DNA of 64,000 bases, from positions 4,092,001-4,156,000 of the forward strand of contig NZ_CP138921.1 in assembly GCF_047124445.1 (NCBI RefSeq), written 5' to 3'. Origin of the DNA: Shimia sp047124445. Lineage in GTDB: Bacteria; Pseudomonadota; Alphaproteobacteria; Rhodobacterales; Rhodobacteraceae. A program made the translations under genes and the position numbers. Position 1 is the first letter of the stretch. Each line of letters opens with the position of its first letter. The notes below the pieces were generated by a model. The model saw only the letters and a list, made by a program, of their open reading frames with translations. It was not told the DNA's origin and searched no databases. Shown here piece after piece: positions 51,140 through 59,561 of this stretch.

Positions 51140-53205
51140 ACCGGCGGGATGTGTTGCGCGCCGCGGGGGGCGGTCTTGTTGCTGTGATTGGTCTGGGGGC
51201 GGGCGTGTGGAAGCAGGTGCCGGTTTTGCCGAAGCGGCCGGCGCCAAGGGCGGAGGACGCGCTTGGGTGGGTGCGTTACCATGACGGTGCTTACGAGTTG
51301 ACACTGCCCAGGATCGAAATGGGTCAGCACATTGCCACGGCGCTGAAGCAGGTGGCGTGCTCGGAGTTGCGTGTCGGCTGGGACGAGGTGCGGGTTCGGC
51401 TACATGACACGGTCGTGCCGCGCGTGAAGGCGACCGTTGGCAGCGAGTCAGTTGCGCAGTTTGTCGAGCCTTTGGCACAGGCCTGTGCGAGTTTGAGAGA
51501 TGCGCTAGAGGACGGGCGTCAAGAGGGGCTGGTAAACGTGACACCGCGTCCAATTTCAGAATTGCGCGCCTTCAATGGAGACGGCGTGATGGGGGACTCG
51601 CCCGAATTGGTGCACGGGCGCGACATCGTGCAGGGGCGACCTTTGTATGCAGCAGACATTGTGGGGCCTGACATACGTCATGGGCGGGTTTTGTTTGCGC
51701 CTGTTTCAACAGATATTGGCTCCCGGCCTTTGAAGTGGAACGCTGCGGCGGCCAAGGCAGTGCCGGGATTTGTGGCCCTGGTTGAGGGGGTGCCGGGGCC
51801 GCGGGAACATACGGTTGGGCTTGGCATCCTTGCGCACCAGCCTGATGCGCTCAACGAAATTGCCGACGCTTTGGCGGTCGAATGGGACGTAGACGGTGCA
51901 CCCGAGATCCGGGACATGCAGGCCGCAATCGACATCGACAAAGTGCTGTCTCCCGCCGGTTTAAAACAAGCCGTCATGAGTGACCCTATTGAAGAGGGCG
52001 CTTGGGACGGGAGCTTTCGCTATGACTTTGCCTTTGCACCGCATGGGCAGATCGAACCCCGGGCGGCGGTGGCGGAATGGCAGGATGGCAAGCTGACGGT
52101 TTGGACCGGTACGCAGGACGCGTTTTACATTCGGGACGAACTGGCAAATCGGTTTGGGATGGCGGCCGAAGATGTCCGGGTACAATCCATGCGGGTAGGG
52201 GGCGCGTTTGGTGGCAAGGTGTTGTGCCGTGCAGAGCGCGAAGCCGCATTTCTGGCGCGTGAAGGTGGTACGCGGGTCAAGGTGCAATGGACGCGGTCAC
52301 AGGAACTTTCCCAGGCGTATCACCGCCCGCCGTCCTCCCATCGCCTGCGCTTCCGGATGTCGGAGGGGCGGATTTCGGATTGGGATCACCAGCAGATGTC
52401 GTCCCACATTATCTTCACGTCGGCTGGGATACCGGCCTGGATGCAAGCGGGGACAAATTTGGTTGTTGGCGATCCGGGTGTCGCGCGCGGCATGAAAATC
52501 CCATACAAAACTGCCCGGGCCCATGCGTCATATGACATGGTGCGCCTTCCGGTGCATTCTGGGCCGTGGCGCGGGCTTGGAGCCGGGCCCAACAATTTGG
52601 CAATCGAGAGCACAATGGATGAGGCCGCGCGGACCTTGGGCGTCGATCCTGTCGCGTTCCGGTTGCAGAATTTGGAGAACCCGAGGCTCAAAGCGGTGTT
52701 GCAGCGTGTGGCAGAAATCTCGGGCTGGCAAGGACCTGCGCCTAGTCAGGACGGCGCAGAGCGCACCGGGCGAGGGGTCGCCTGTGGAATTTACAAAGAC
52801 CATAGCTATGCCGCTGTGGTTGCAGATGTGGCTGTTGCGCCGGAGGGCACAATTCGCGTAACCCGGCTATGGTGTGCGCATGATTGCGGCATGGTCATCA
52901 ATCCCGACCAGGTGCGTGCGCAATGTGAGGGGAATTTGGTTTGGAGTGTTGGTTTGGTCTTGCGTGATGCGTTGCCGGTGATGAATGGGAGAGTTGGTGC
53001 GGAGTTTTTCTCGGAAACGCCCATCCCGGCCTTGTCCGACGTGCCCAAGATGACAGTGGACCTGGTTGAAAGCACACAGGCGCCCTCTGGCGCGGGCGAG
53101 ACAGTGATTGCGGCCGGTCCAGGCGCCATCGCCAATGCGATCCGTGCGGCGACGGGCGTTCGACCAACGCGGTTTCCAGTCGAGATGTCGGAGTTTGCAT
53201 CGTGA
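51136..53205 (+). CDS. Molybdopterin-binding large subunit, isoquinoline 1-oxidoreductase beta-like, Tat-exported
   Basis: A 689-residue protein. ATG 51136 overlaps the small-subunit stop and gives a twin-arginine signal (MNRRDVLRAAGGGLVAVIGL), so the enzyme is periplasmic or membrane-attached. The molybdenum-cofactor motifs are MRVGGAFGGKV and WRGLGAGPNNLAIES, and the active-site glutamate is in the GAGETVIAAGPGAIANAI segment. Family members hydroxylate N-heteroaromatics or oxidise aldehydes using cytochromes as acceptors; the substrate here is unknown. It is shorter than many homologues (about 730-780 residues) but appears complete. The stop overlaps the methyltransferase start (GTGA). Confidence 0.9.
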   Translation: MNRRDVLRAAGGGLVAVIGLGAGVWKQVPVLPKRPAPRAEDALGWVRYHDGAYELTLPRIEMGQHIATALKQVACSELRVGWDEVRVRLHDTVVPRVKATVGSESVAQFVEPLAQACASLRDALEDGRQEGLVNVTPRPISELRAFNGDGVMGDSPELVHGRDIVQGRPLYAADIVGPDIRHGRVLFAPVSTDIGSRPLKWNAAAAKAVPGFVALVEGVPGPREHTVGLGILAHQPDALNEIADALAVEWDVDGAPEIRDMQAAIDIDKVLSPAGLKQAVMSDPIEEGAWDGSFRYDFAFAPHGQIEPRAAVAEWQDGKLTVWTGTQDAFYIRDELANRFGMAAEDVRVQSMRVGGAFGGKVLCRAEREAAFLAREGGTRVKVQWTRSQELSQAYHRPPSSHRLRFRMSEGRISDWDHQQMSSHIIFTSAGIPAWMQAGTNLVVGDPGVARGMKIPYKTARAHASYDMVRLPVHSGPWRGLGAGPNNLAIESTMDEAARTLGVDPVAFRLQNLENPRLKAVLQRVAEISGWQGPAPSQDGAERTGRGVACGIYKDHSYAAVVADVAVAPEGTIRVTRLWCAHDCGMVINPDQVRAQCEGNLVWSVGLVLRDALPVMNGRVGAEFFSETPIPALSDVPKMTVDLVESTQAPSGAGETVIAAGPGAIANAIRAATGVRPTRFPVEMSEFAS

Positions 53206-53801
53206 CGAGGTTGCCAATTGAGCCAAAGATCAGGGACGGAGCGGTGCACAGCCCTGGTTTGTTTTTCCGGGAGTGGATAAAATCGCCGTTGTCCATTGGC
53301 GCGATTACGCCTTCGGGCAGTGACTTGGCGGCGGAAATTTCGCGGGACATTCAGCCGGAAGACGGGCCCGTTATTGAATTGGGGCCGGGGACCGGGGTTT
53401 TCACGGCGGCGGTGCTGCAAAGAGGTGTGGCCGCTGAGAATATTTTTGCGGTGGAACGTAACCCGGATCTTGCAAAGGCGTTGGCAACGCGCCTTCCTGA
53501 CCTTCATGTCGCTTGTGATGACGCCGAGGCCGTCGCGCATTTGATGCCATTTGACACGCCGGCGGCGACGGTGCTGTGCGGTTTGCCTCTGCTGTCGATG
53601 CCACCGGAAAAGGTCGCTGGCATCCTTCGGGCGAGCTTTGCGGTGTTAAAACCTGAAGGAAAGTTTCGGCTGTTTACCTACGGAGTGCGGTGCCCGGTGA
53701 AAAAGGCGATTTTGGAACAGCTTGGTCTGGATGCGCAGCGCGTGGCCTTTGTCCCCAAAAACCTGCCGCCTGCGTCCGTTTATCATTTACAACGAAAGTG
53801 A
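53202..53801 (+). CDS. SAM-dependent methyltransferase (phospholipid N-methyltransferase/rRNA dimethylase-like)
   Basis: A 199-residue Rossmann-fold methyltransferase starting at GTG 53202. Motif I is VIELGPGTGVFTAAVL (about 57-72), followed by an acidic motif II region (FAVERNPDLAKAL). The N-terminal FFREWIKSPLSIGAITPSG resembles PmtA-type phosphatidylethanolamine methyltransferases. Coupling to a molybdenum hydroxylase operon could instead mean methylation of a small aromatic or a cofactor-linked step. The four-base overlap with the upstream gene supports co-expression. Confidence 0.8.
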   Translation: MTRLPIEPKIRDGAVHSPGLFFREWIKSPLSIGAITPSGSDLAAEISRDIQPEDGPVIELGPGTGVFTAAVLQRGVAAENIFAVERNPDLAKALATRLPDLHVACDDAEAVAHLMPFDTPAATVLCGLPLLSMPPEKVAGILRASFAVLKPEGKFRLFTYGVRCPVKKAILEQLGLDAQRVAFVPKNLPPASVYHLQRK

Positions 53802-53808
53802 ACGACAG

Positions 53809-54735
53809 GTGCCCGGGGATTTGTCTGATATTGGTGACAACTTCGCCTCTGCGGCCATGATGCGCATCCTTGCTTTGGGGTTAAAGCAAGAGGGAATTGA
53901 CCTGGATGTGCCTGCCTCAAGTGGTGCGCGGGTGCCAATTCCGCAGAAACGCAAAGTCTTGGATGAGATCCTGGCACGTCATGGCCCCGTGTCGCTTCTG
54001 CGCGTCTCTGACGCTGTTCGCAAGCTTCCGCCGGAGCCCTTGGCGCAGGCTTTGTTAAAGGCGGAAACCATTGCGGATTTACATCGGCGTTGGACGCGCA
54101 TGGAGGCCTTTACCCACGGGCGGCACAGGATGCAGTTTAAGGCCAAGGTACGCGGAACCTTTGTGCTTTGCCACCAAGCCAGATCGGGCTCTGAGCTGCC
54201 GTCACAAGCGGAAACTCTCTTGGTTGTTGGCGTTTTGACCAACCTCATGGAGATGGTGTCCAGGGCAGCTGTGGACGTGGCTACCGAAGATGGGACGATT
54301 TGGCGTCGGAAGGGCAGTTGGCAGCCACCGTCGGTCGTGGGAAGGGATCTAAAGGTTGTGGTGCAGGTCAGCGAGGCCACTGCCACGCAAAGACAGGACT
54401 CGGCCTCATTTGTGGAAACAGAGGACACAACCGCGCGTATCCGAACTTTGTTGTCCGCCGATCCGCTGCACAAATGGTATTTGGGCGACGTGGCCGACAA
54501 ATTGTGCCTGTCACAACGCAGTTTGCAGCGGCACCTGGCCCAACAGAGCACTACTTTCTCTCGCCTGATCGCGGAAGTCCGGCTGCAATGCGCGGCGCAG
54601 TTTCTTTGCGAAGAGCCGGGGATGGGGCTGGCCGAGGTGGGCTTTTTGTCTGGGTATAGCGATCAAGCCCATTTTACGCGGTCCTTTTCACAGCACGTTG
54701 GGCTGTCGCCGCAAGTCTATCGCAACAATTTGTAG
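53809..54735 (+). CDS. AraC family transcriptional regulator
   Basis: About 308 residues from GTG 53809 (MPGDLSDIGDNFASAAMMRI); the frame extends upstream, but that part overlaps the methyltransferase. The C-terminal AraC/XylS domain shows two helix-turn-helices: DVADKLCLSQRSLQRHLAQQ and GLAEVGFLSGYSDQAHFTRS, ending VGLSPQVYRNN. The N-terminal region matches the arabinose-binding-like sensor domain seen in regulators of aromatic degradation. It probably controls the molybdenum hydroxylase operon upstream, by position. Confidence 0.88.
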   Translation: MPGDLSDIGDNFASAAMMRILALGLKQEGIDLDVPASSGARVPIPQKRKVLDEILARHGPVSLLRVSDAVRKLPPEPLAQALLKAETIADLHRRWTRMEAFTHGRHRMQFKAKVRGTFVLCHQARSGSELPSQAETLLVVGVLTNLMEMVSRAAVDVATEDGTIWRRKGSWQPPSVVGRDLKVVVQVSEATATQRQDSASFVETEDTTARIRTLLSADPLHKWYLGDVADKLCLSQRSLQRHLAQQSTTFSRLIAEVRLQCAAQFLCEEPGMGLAEVGFLSGYSDQAHFTRSFSQHVGLSPQVYRNNL

Positions 54736-54897
54736 CGGGCTGGCGGCTTGATGCCTTTATAGGTTCTGCCATTAAGAAGTTTGCACGACTAGGCAGCACG
54801 ACAGAGCACCGCAACCATCCGGTTGGTGAATGTGAACCTGGTGATGAACGATACCCCAGACTTCACTTTTTGCGCGCTCTGCGTGGCAGGTTCCGGC

Positions 54898-55479
54898 TTA
54901 TCGAGAGGTGGCCCCCTCTTGCCATTCCTGCGCCAATCCTGCGCCAAGGCCGAGCGCATCAATCGCCCGCGCGGCCAGTTGATCGACAATCTGTCCGGTG
55001 GTTGTCGGCCTAAGGTAAAACGCGGGCACTGGTGGCATCACTATCGCGCCCATTTCCGTCACCGCGGTCATGTTCCGCAGGTGCGCCAACGTCAGCGGGG
55101 TTTCACGAGCCAACAGCACCAACCTGCGGCGTTCTTTAAGCTGCACACCAGCTGCGCGGGTGAGCAAATTGTCGTCCAGTCCGTGCGCGATGGCAGCCAG
55201 TGACCGCATGGAGCACGGTGCGATGATCATACCGGCTAACGGCACAGATCCCGAGGCAATGCTGGCGCCGATGTTTTGCACGTCGTGCACCCGCGAGGCC
55301 TGCGCTTTAACTTGGCCCCATGCATCCGGGCCAACCTCCTCATGCAAAGTGCGTTGCGCTGCCGGGCTGGCGACCAAATCCACCGCGGCGCCCAACTCTC
55401 GCAATAGACGCACGACCGAAATCCCCAAGGCCGCGCCGGACGCGCCAGCAATTCCCACAATCACTCTTACGTTCTGCAT
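54898..55479 (-). CDS. ubiX: Flavin prenyltransferase UbiX
   Basis: A 193-residue protein of normal length. It has the N-terminal IVGIAGASGAALGI FMN-binding loop, the conserved IIAPCSMRSLAAIAHG segment and PLTLAHLRNMTAVTEMGAIV. UbiX makes prenylated FMN, the cofactor of UbiD, whose gene overlaps this one by 13 bp. The product is cytoplasmic. The start ATG at 55479 is well placed inside the ubiD stop region. The 162-bp gap to the AraC gene shows nothing recognisable. Confidence 0.93.
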   Translation of the reverse strand: MQNVRVIVGIAGASGAALGISVVRLLRELGAAVDLVASPAAQRTLHEEVGPDAWGQVKAQASRVHDVQNIGASIASGSVPLAGMIIAPCSMRSLAAIAHGLDDNLLTRAAGVQLKERRRLVLLARETPLTLAHLRNMTAVTEMGAIVMPPVPAFYLRPTTTGQIVDQLAARAIDALGLGAGLAQEWQEGATSR

Positions 55480-56996
55480 TCGCTTACCGACTTTCTCAGC
55501 TGTGGCATCACCGTTGCCACCAGATCTTCTGCAAATGCGGCATCCTGCGGCGCTGTGTGCATGATTGCCCCCCAGTCACGACGGGTTTCGCTTTCGATCT
55601 TGGTGGTGGCGTCGATGCCCAGTTTGCCGGCCAAACCCGGCTCGGGAGACGCGAAATCCAGATAGTCCATGGGGGTGTTCTCCAGGACCATCATATCGCG
55701 CCCCGGGTCCATCCGGCTAGCCAGTGCCCAGGCGATGTCATCCCAACTGCGCACGTCTATGTCCTCATCCACAACCACGATCATCTTGGTGTAGCTGAAC
55801 TGCGGCAACATCCCCCACAGTGCCATCATCACCCTGCGCGCCTGGCCGGGGTAGCGTTTGTCTATGCTGATCACGGCCATGCGGTAAGAACAGGCTGCGG
55901 GCGGCAGCCACACGTCGCGGATTTCCGGGATTTGCGCCTGAATTGTTGGCAATGTCAGGTGATTGAACACCTCGCCAATCACCGCAGGCTCATCCGGAGG
56001 GCGTCCCGTGTAGGTCGACAAATACAGCGGATCCTTGCGATGGGTCACCGCCGTGACCTGCATCACAGGGAAAGGCTCAGCCTTGTTGTAGTACCCAGTG
56101 TGATCGCCAAACGGCCCTTCCGGCGCGGTTTCGGTTGGCGATACGAAACCCTCCAGCACAATTTCTGCGTTGGCTGGCACCATCAAGGGCACCGTTTTGG
56201 CAGCCACCATTTCTGGCCGCTGTCCGTTGAGTGCACCGGCAAACGTCAGTTCGGACACGGTTTCTGGCAAAGGCAGCGCCGCGGACAAAAGCGTTGCTGG
56301 ATCTGCACCTAGGACGACGGCAACGGGCGTGGGTTTGCCCACTTGCGCCCAACTGCGATGGTGGGCGGCCCCGCCGCGATGGGGCAACCAGCGCATGATC
56401 AGCTTGTCGCGACCAAGCACTTGGGCACGATAAACACCGGCATTGTAGCGCGTCACCTCAGTTGGTTCCGCGCCAAGAGGTTTGGTGATCACAACAGGCC
56501 AGGTGATGAGTGGCCCGCCATCTCCCGGCCAATGGGTTTGCACGGGGATTTTGCCCAAATCAACTGCGGGCCCTTTCTGCACCACCTGTTGCACGGGGGC
56601 TGAGCGGGCCGTCTTGGGCCGCGTGTTAAGTGCTGCTTTCAGCATTGGCCAACGGGACAACGCATCTCGCAGGCCATCAGGCGGTGTTGGTGCGCGCAAG
56701 GCCGCCAGAAATTGTCCCAGGTCCGGCACGTCCTGCCTCCTGATGCCCAACCCCGCCGCCACGCGCTCTGTGGTGCCAAACAGATTGGTCACCACGGGCA
56801 TTCCAAACCCAGTTCCTGTGTCAGAAAGGGGCGTTTCAAATTGCAGCACCGGACCGTTGCGCTCCAACACATGGCGATGCACCGCTGTCATCTGATGTCG
56901 CACCGAGACTGGATCGTTAATAGATTGAAGTTGCTGGGTCTCTTTGCACCAAGCCAGAAAATCTCTCAGGCTTGCAAAAGGGGGGAGCTGGCGCAC
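55467..56996 (-). CDS. ubiD: UbiD family decarboxylase (3-octaprenyl-4-hydroxybenzoate decarboxylase)
   Basis: A 509-residue prenyl-FMN-dependent decarboxylase starting at GTG 56996. Diagnostic segments are PLITWPVVITKPLG, RYNAGVYRAQVLGRDKLIMR and ETAPEGPFGDHTGYYN with the catalytic Glu, and GIDATTKIESETRRDW near the C-terminus. In ubiquinone synthesis UbiD removes the ring carboxyl group. Clustering with ubiX and, divergently, ubiT, ubiU and ubiV makes that role much more likely than a degradative decarboxylase. The shared promoter region with ubiT contains an FNR-like palindrome. Confidence 0.92.
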   Translation of the reverse strand: MRQLPPFASLRDFLAWCKETQQLQSINDPVSVRHQMTAVHRHVLERNGPVLQFETPLSDTGTGFGMPVVTNLFGTTERVAAGLGIRRQDVPDLGQFLAALRAPTPPDGLRDALSRWPMLKAALNTRPKTARSAPVQQVVQKGPAVDLGKIPVQTHWPGDGGPLITWPVVITKPLGAEPTEVTRYNAGVYRAQVLGRDKLIMRWLPHRGGAAHHRSWAQVGKPTPVAVVLGADPATLLSAALPLPETVSELTFAGALNGQRPEMVAAKTVPLMVPANAEIVLEGFVSPTETAPEGPFGDHTGYYNKAEPFPVMQVTAVTHRKDPLYLSTYTGRPPDEPAVIGEVFNHLTLPTIQAQIPEIRDVWLPPAACSYRMAVISIDKRYPGQARRVMMALWGMLPQFSYTKMIVVVDEDIDVRSWDDIAWALASRMDPGRDMMVLENTPMDYLDFASPEPGLAGKLGIDATTKIESETRRDWGAIMHTAPQDAAFAEDLVATVMPQLRKSVSECRT

Positions 56997-57052
56997 GGGG
57001 AGGTCCTGTTTTGTCTGTCTGATCCGCCTATCAGTAAAAAGGACGAGCGAAA

Positions 57053-57066
57053 TTGACGGCCGTCAA
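57053..57066. promoter_or_regulatory. FNR/Crp-type operator in the ubiD-ubiT divergent promoter
   Basis: TTGAC-N4-GTCAA, fully symmetrical with the centre GGCC, and extended by AATT outer bases to an 18-bp perfect palindrome (57051-57068). The centre is placed so that a start site about 41 bp away would fall just before both the ubiD and ubiT genes. It is likely bound by an FNR-, Dnr- or NNR-type regulator. Confidence 0.65.
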
Positions 57067-57129
57067 TTTGCCCTCGCACCGCAGACTTTACGAAAGAGCC
57101 TACCAAGACCAAGACCAAGGGAGTCCTCC

Positions 57130-57669
57130 TTGTCCAATCCCTCCATTGCCGTGCCCCGGTGTCCGCCGCTTCTGGCGGCTCCGTTGCGCGTAGTGCCGTT
57201 GGCCCCACTGTCAGCCTCACTCACGGCCTTTTCCCGCCGCATTGCCACTGCCCACCCCGGGCTGTTTCGACGGCTCGGTGATTACGCCAACACCCCCTTT
57301 GTGATCGATCCAACCGACCTGCCGTTGGTGATCTTGCTGCATCCGGGAAATGGCACGCCCAAAGTCACAGTGACCCGCCGCCCTGTCGAGGCCGCGGCGC
57401 GGATCGCGGGGCCTCTGGCGGCCCTTCTGGGCTTGGTGCACGGCGGCTTTGACGGTGATGCGCTGTTCTTCTCACGCGATCTGGTGATCGAAGGCGACAC
57501 GTCTGCGTCTCTGGCCCTGCGCAATGCGATTGACGACGCAGAGCTTGATCTCTTCGAAGAACTGATGCGGTTGACCGGCCCGCTCGCCGCGCCGGTCCAC
57601 CGGGCGTTGCTGCTGTTGGAACGGCGCACCGGCCTGTATCTCACCCGCCCGGAGGAACCCGCATGGTGA
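57130..57669 (+). CDS. ubiT: UbiT, SCP2-domain accessory protein for oxygen-independent ubiquinone synthesis
   Basis: A 179-residue protein. The start is TTG 57130 because AAGGGAG at 57117-57123 lies at an ideal distance; the long upstream frame would cross the promoter. The protein is an SCP2-like lipid-binding domain (PLVILLHPGNGTPKVTV, ALLGLVHGGFDGDALFFS, DLVIEGDTSASLALRNAI). UbiT binds hydrophobic ubiquinone precursors and works with the UbiU-UbiV hydroxylase encoded next. The stop overlaps the ubiU start by seven bases. Confidence 0.88.
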   Translation: MSNPSIAVPRCPPLLAAPLRVVPLAPLSASLTAFSRRIATAHPGLFRRLGDYANTPFVIDPTDLPLVILLHPGNGTPKVTVTRRPVEAAARIAGPLAALLGLVHGGFDGDALFFSRDLVIEGDTSASLALRNAIDDAELDLFEELMRLTGPLAAPVHRALLLLERRTGLYLTRPEEPAW

Positions 57670-58646
57670 TGGAAATTGTCTGTCCGGCAGGGACACCTGC
57701 TGCCTTTCGCGCCGCCGTGAAGGCTGGCGCGCACACGATCTACTGCGGCTTTGCCGATGAAACCAATGCGCGCAATTTTCCGGGGTTGAACTTTGACCGC
57801 GTGGAAATGCGCGACAGCGTCGCCTTTGCGCATCAACATGGGGCAAAAGTGCTGGTGGCGATCAACACATTTCCCCGCGCCGGGGATGAGGCCATCTGGC
57901 ACCGCGCTGTCGCTGACGCAGAAGCTTGTGGTGCGGACGCCGTCATTCTGGCTGACGCAGGGCTGTTGGACCACACCGCGCGTCACCATCCCAACCTGCG
58001 CCGTCACCTCTCGGTGCAGGCCGCCGCTGCCAACGCGGATATGATCAACTTCTATGCGGACACGTTTGGGGTGAAGCGGGTGGTTTTGCCGCGGGTTCTG
58101 TCCGTGCCAGAGATCGCCGCCATCAATGAGGAGACGGATGTTGAGACTGAAGTGTTTGTCTTTGGCGGATTGTGTGTGATGGCCGAAGGGCGTTGTTCGC
58201 TCTCTTCTTATGCCACGGGGCTGTCCCCCAATATGAACGGGGTCTGTTCGCCTGCCAGCCACGTCGAATACCATGATCACAATGGGGTTCTGGATGCCCA
58301 ACTGGGTGGCTACACCATTCACCGTGCGCAAAAGGGCGACGCGGCGCCATACCCAACACTCTGCAAAGGCTGCTTCACCGCAGGTGAGAAAACCGACCAC
58401 CTTTTTGAGGATCCTGTCAGCCTGAATGCCGAGCAATTGATTCCACAACTGCAAAAGGCGGGCGTGACCGCGCTCAAGATCGAAGGGCGTCAACGATCCC
58501 GCTCTTATGTGACCCAAGTGGTGCGCAACTTCCGCGAAGCGGTGGACGCCTTGGAGGATGGCCGTCCGCTGCCGCAGGGCATGCTGGCCCGTCTGTCCGA
58601 AGGTCAGGCCATGACCACCGGCGCCTACAAAAAGACCTGGAGATAA
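57663..58646 (+). CDS. ubiU: UbiU, U32-family Fe-S subunit of oxygen-independent ubiquinone hydroxylation
   Basis: A 327-residue member of peptidase family U32. The four cluster cysteines are at 171, 178, 195 and 234, two residues on from the 4Fe-4S ligands described in the E. coli protein, in the contexts FGGLCVMAEGRCSLSSY, NGVCSPASH and TLCKGCFTAG. The N-terminus (EIVCPAGTPAAFRAAVKAGA) is typical. UbiU forms a complex with UbiV and hydroxylates the ring without O2, using prephenate as oxygen donor in the studied system. Only three bases separate it from ubiV. Confidence 0.94.
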   Translation: MVMEIVCPAGTPAAFRAAVKAGAHTIYCGFADETNARNFPGLNFDRVEMRDSVAFAHQHGAKVLVAINTFPRAGDEAIWHRAVADAEACGADAVILADAGLLDHTARHHPNLRRHLSVQAAAANADMINFYADTFGVKRVVLPRVLSVPEIAAINEETDVETEVFVFGGLCVMAEGRCSLSSYATGLSPNMNGVCSPASHVEYHDHNGVLDAQLGGYTIHRAQKGDAAPYPTLCKGCFTAGEKTDHLFEDPVSLNAEQLIPQLQKAGVTALKIEGRQRSRSYVTQVVRNFREAVDALEDGRPLPQGMLARLSEGQAMTTGAYKKTWR

Positions 58647-58649
58647 ACC

Positions 58650-59561
58650 ATGCAGCTCTCTGTCGCGCCCATCCCGTTTTTCTGGGCCAAGGACACTTGG
58701 TCCACCTTTTACGAAGAGATTGCTGAAGCCCCGGTGGACCGCGTGGTTCTGGGAGAACTGGTCTGCTCCAAACGCCTGCCGTTTTTTCAAGATCAAATCC
58801 CCGGTGCGATAGAGCGCTTGATCTCAGCCGGCAAAGACGTCGCCCTAACCAGCCTTGCGTTGATCACACTCAAACGCGAGCGGAAACTTACCTCGGATTT
58901 GGTGGAGATGGGGCTGGAAGTGGAGGTCAATGACCTCTCGGTTCTGCCGTATCTGCCCAAGAGCGCCAAATTTTCGGTTGGCCCGCTGGTCAATGTTTAT
59001 AACGAAGGCACCCTGCGTTGGCTGGCCTCGCGAGGCGCAACGCGCATTTGTTTGCCGCCAGAATTGCCGCTTGCCTCAGTAGAGATCCTCGCGAAAGAAG
59101 CCGCGACAGTGGGTGTCACCATTGAGGTTTGGGGGCATGGTCGATTGCCCCTCGCCATTTCCGGCCGGTGCTATCACGCGCGGCTGCATGGCCGCACCAA
59201 AGACAATTGCCAGTTTGCCTGCGAGGACGACCCGGATGGGCTGGATGTCGCCACGCTGGATGATCAGCCGTTTCTGACCATGAATGGTGTGCAGACCTTG
59301 TCTGATAGCTACGCCACCACAGCGCATCAGATCGATCAGTTGCGCACCGCAGGCGTGTCGGCGTTGCGTTTGTCGCCGCAGTCTCAAGGCTTTCCGGGTA
59401 TTTGCCACAACTACCGCGCGTTGGTTGAAGGGCGATGTACAGGCGACGTCGTGCTGGCTGCGATCCAGAAGCAAAACCCCGATGTCCGGTTTTCTGATGG
59501 ATTTTTGACAGGCGATCGGGGTGTGGCCATGTCCACGCCTGCCATAGCCGCAAGGACGTGA
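58650..59561 (+). CDS. ubiV: UbiV, U32-family partner of UbiU
   Basis: A 303-residue protein. The Fe-S cysteines are at 39 (LGELVCSKR), 174, 187 and 191 (SGRCYHAR, DNCQFACEDD), the same spacing as in characterised UbiV (13 and 4 residues apart). The N-terminus MQLSVAPIPFFWAKDTWSTFY is typical. It works with UbiU in the cytoplasm. The stop overlaps nnrS (GTGA). Confidence 0.94.
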   Translation: MQLSVAPIPFFWAKDTWSTFYEEIAEAPVDRVVLGELVCSKRLPFFQDQIPGAIERLISAGKDVALTSLALITLKRERKLTSDLVEMGLEVEVNDLSVLPYLPKSAKFSVGPLVNVYNEGTLRWLASRGATRICLPPELPLASVEILAKEAATVGVTIEVWGHGRLPLAISGRCYHARLHGRTKDNCQFACEDDPDGLDVATLDDQPFLTMNGVQTLSDSYATTAHQIDQLRTAGVSALRLSPQSQGFPGICHNYRALVEGRCTGDVVLAAIQKQNPDVRFSDGFLTGDRGVAMSTPAIAART

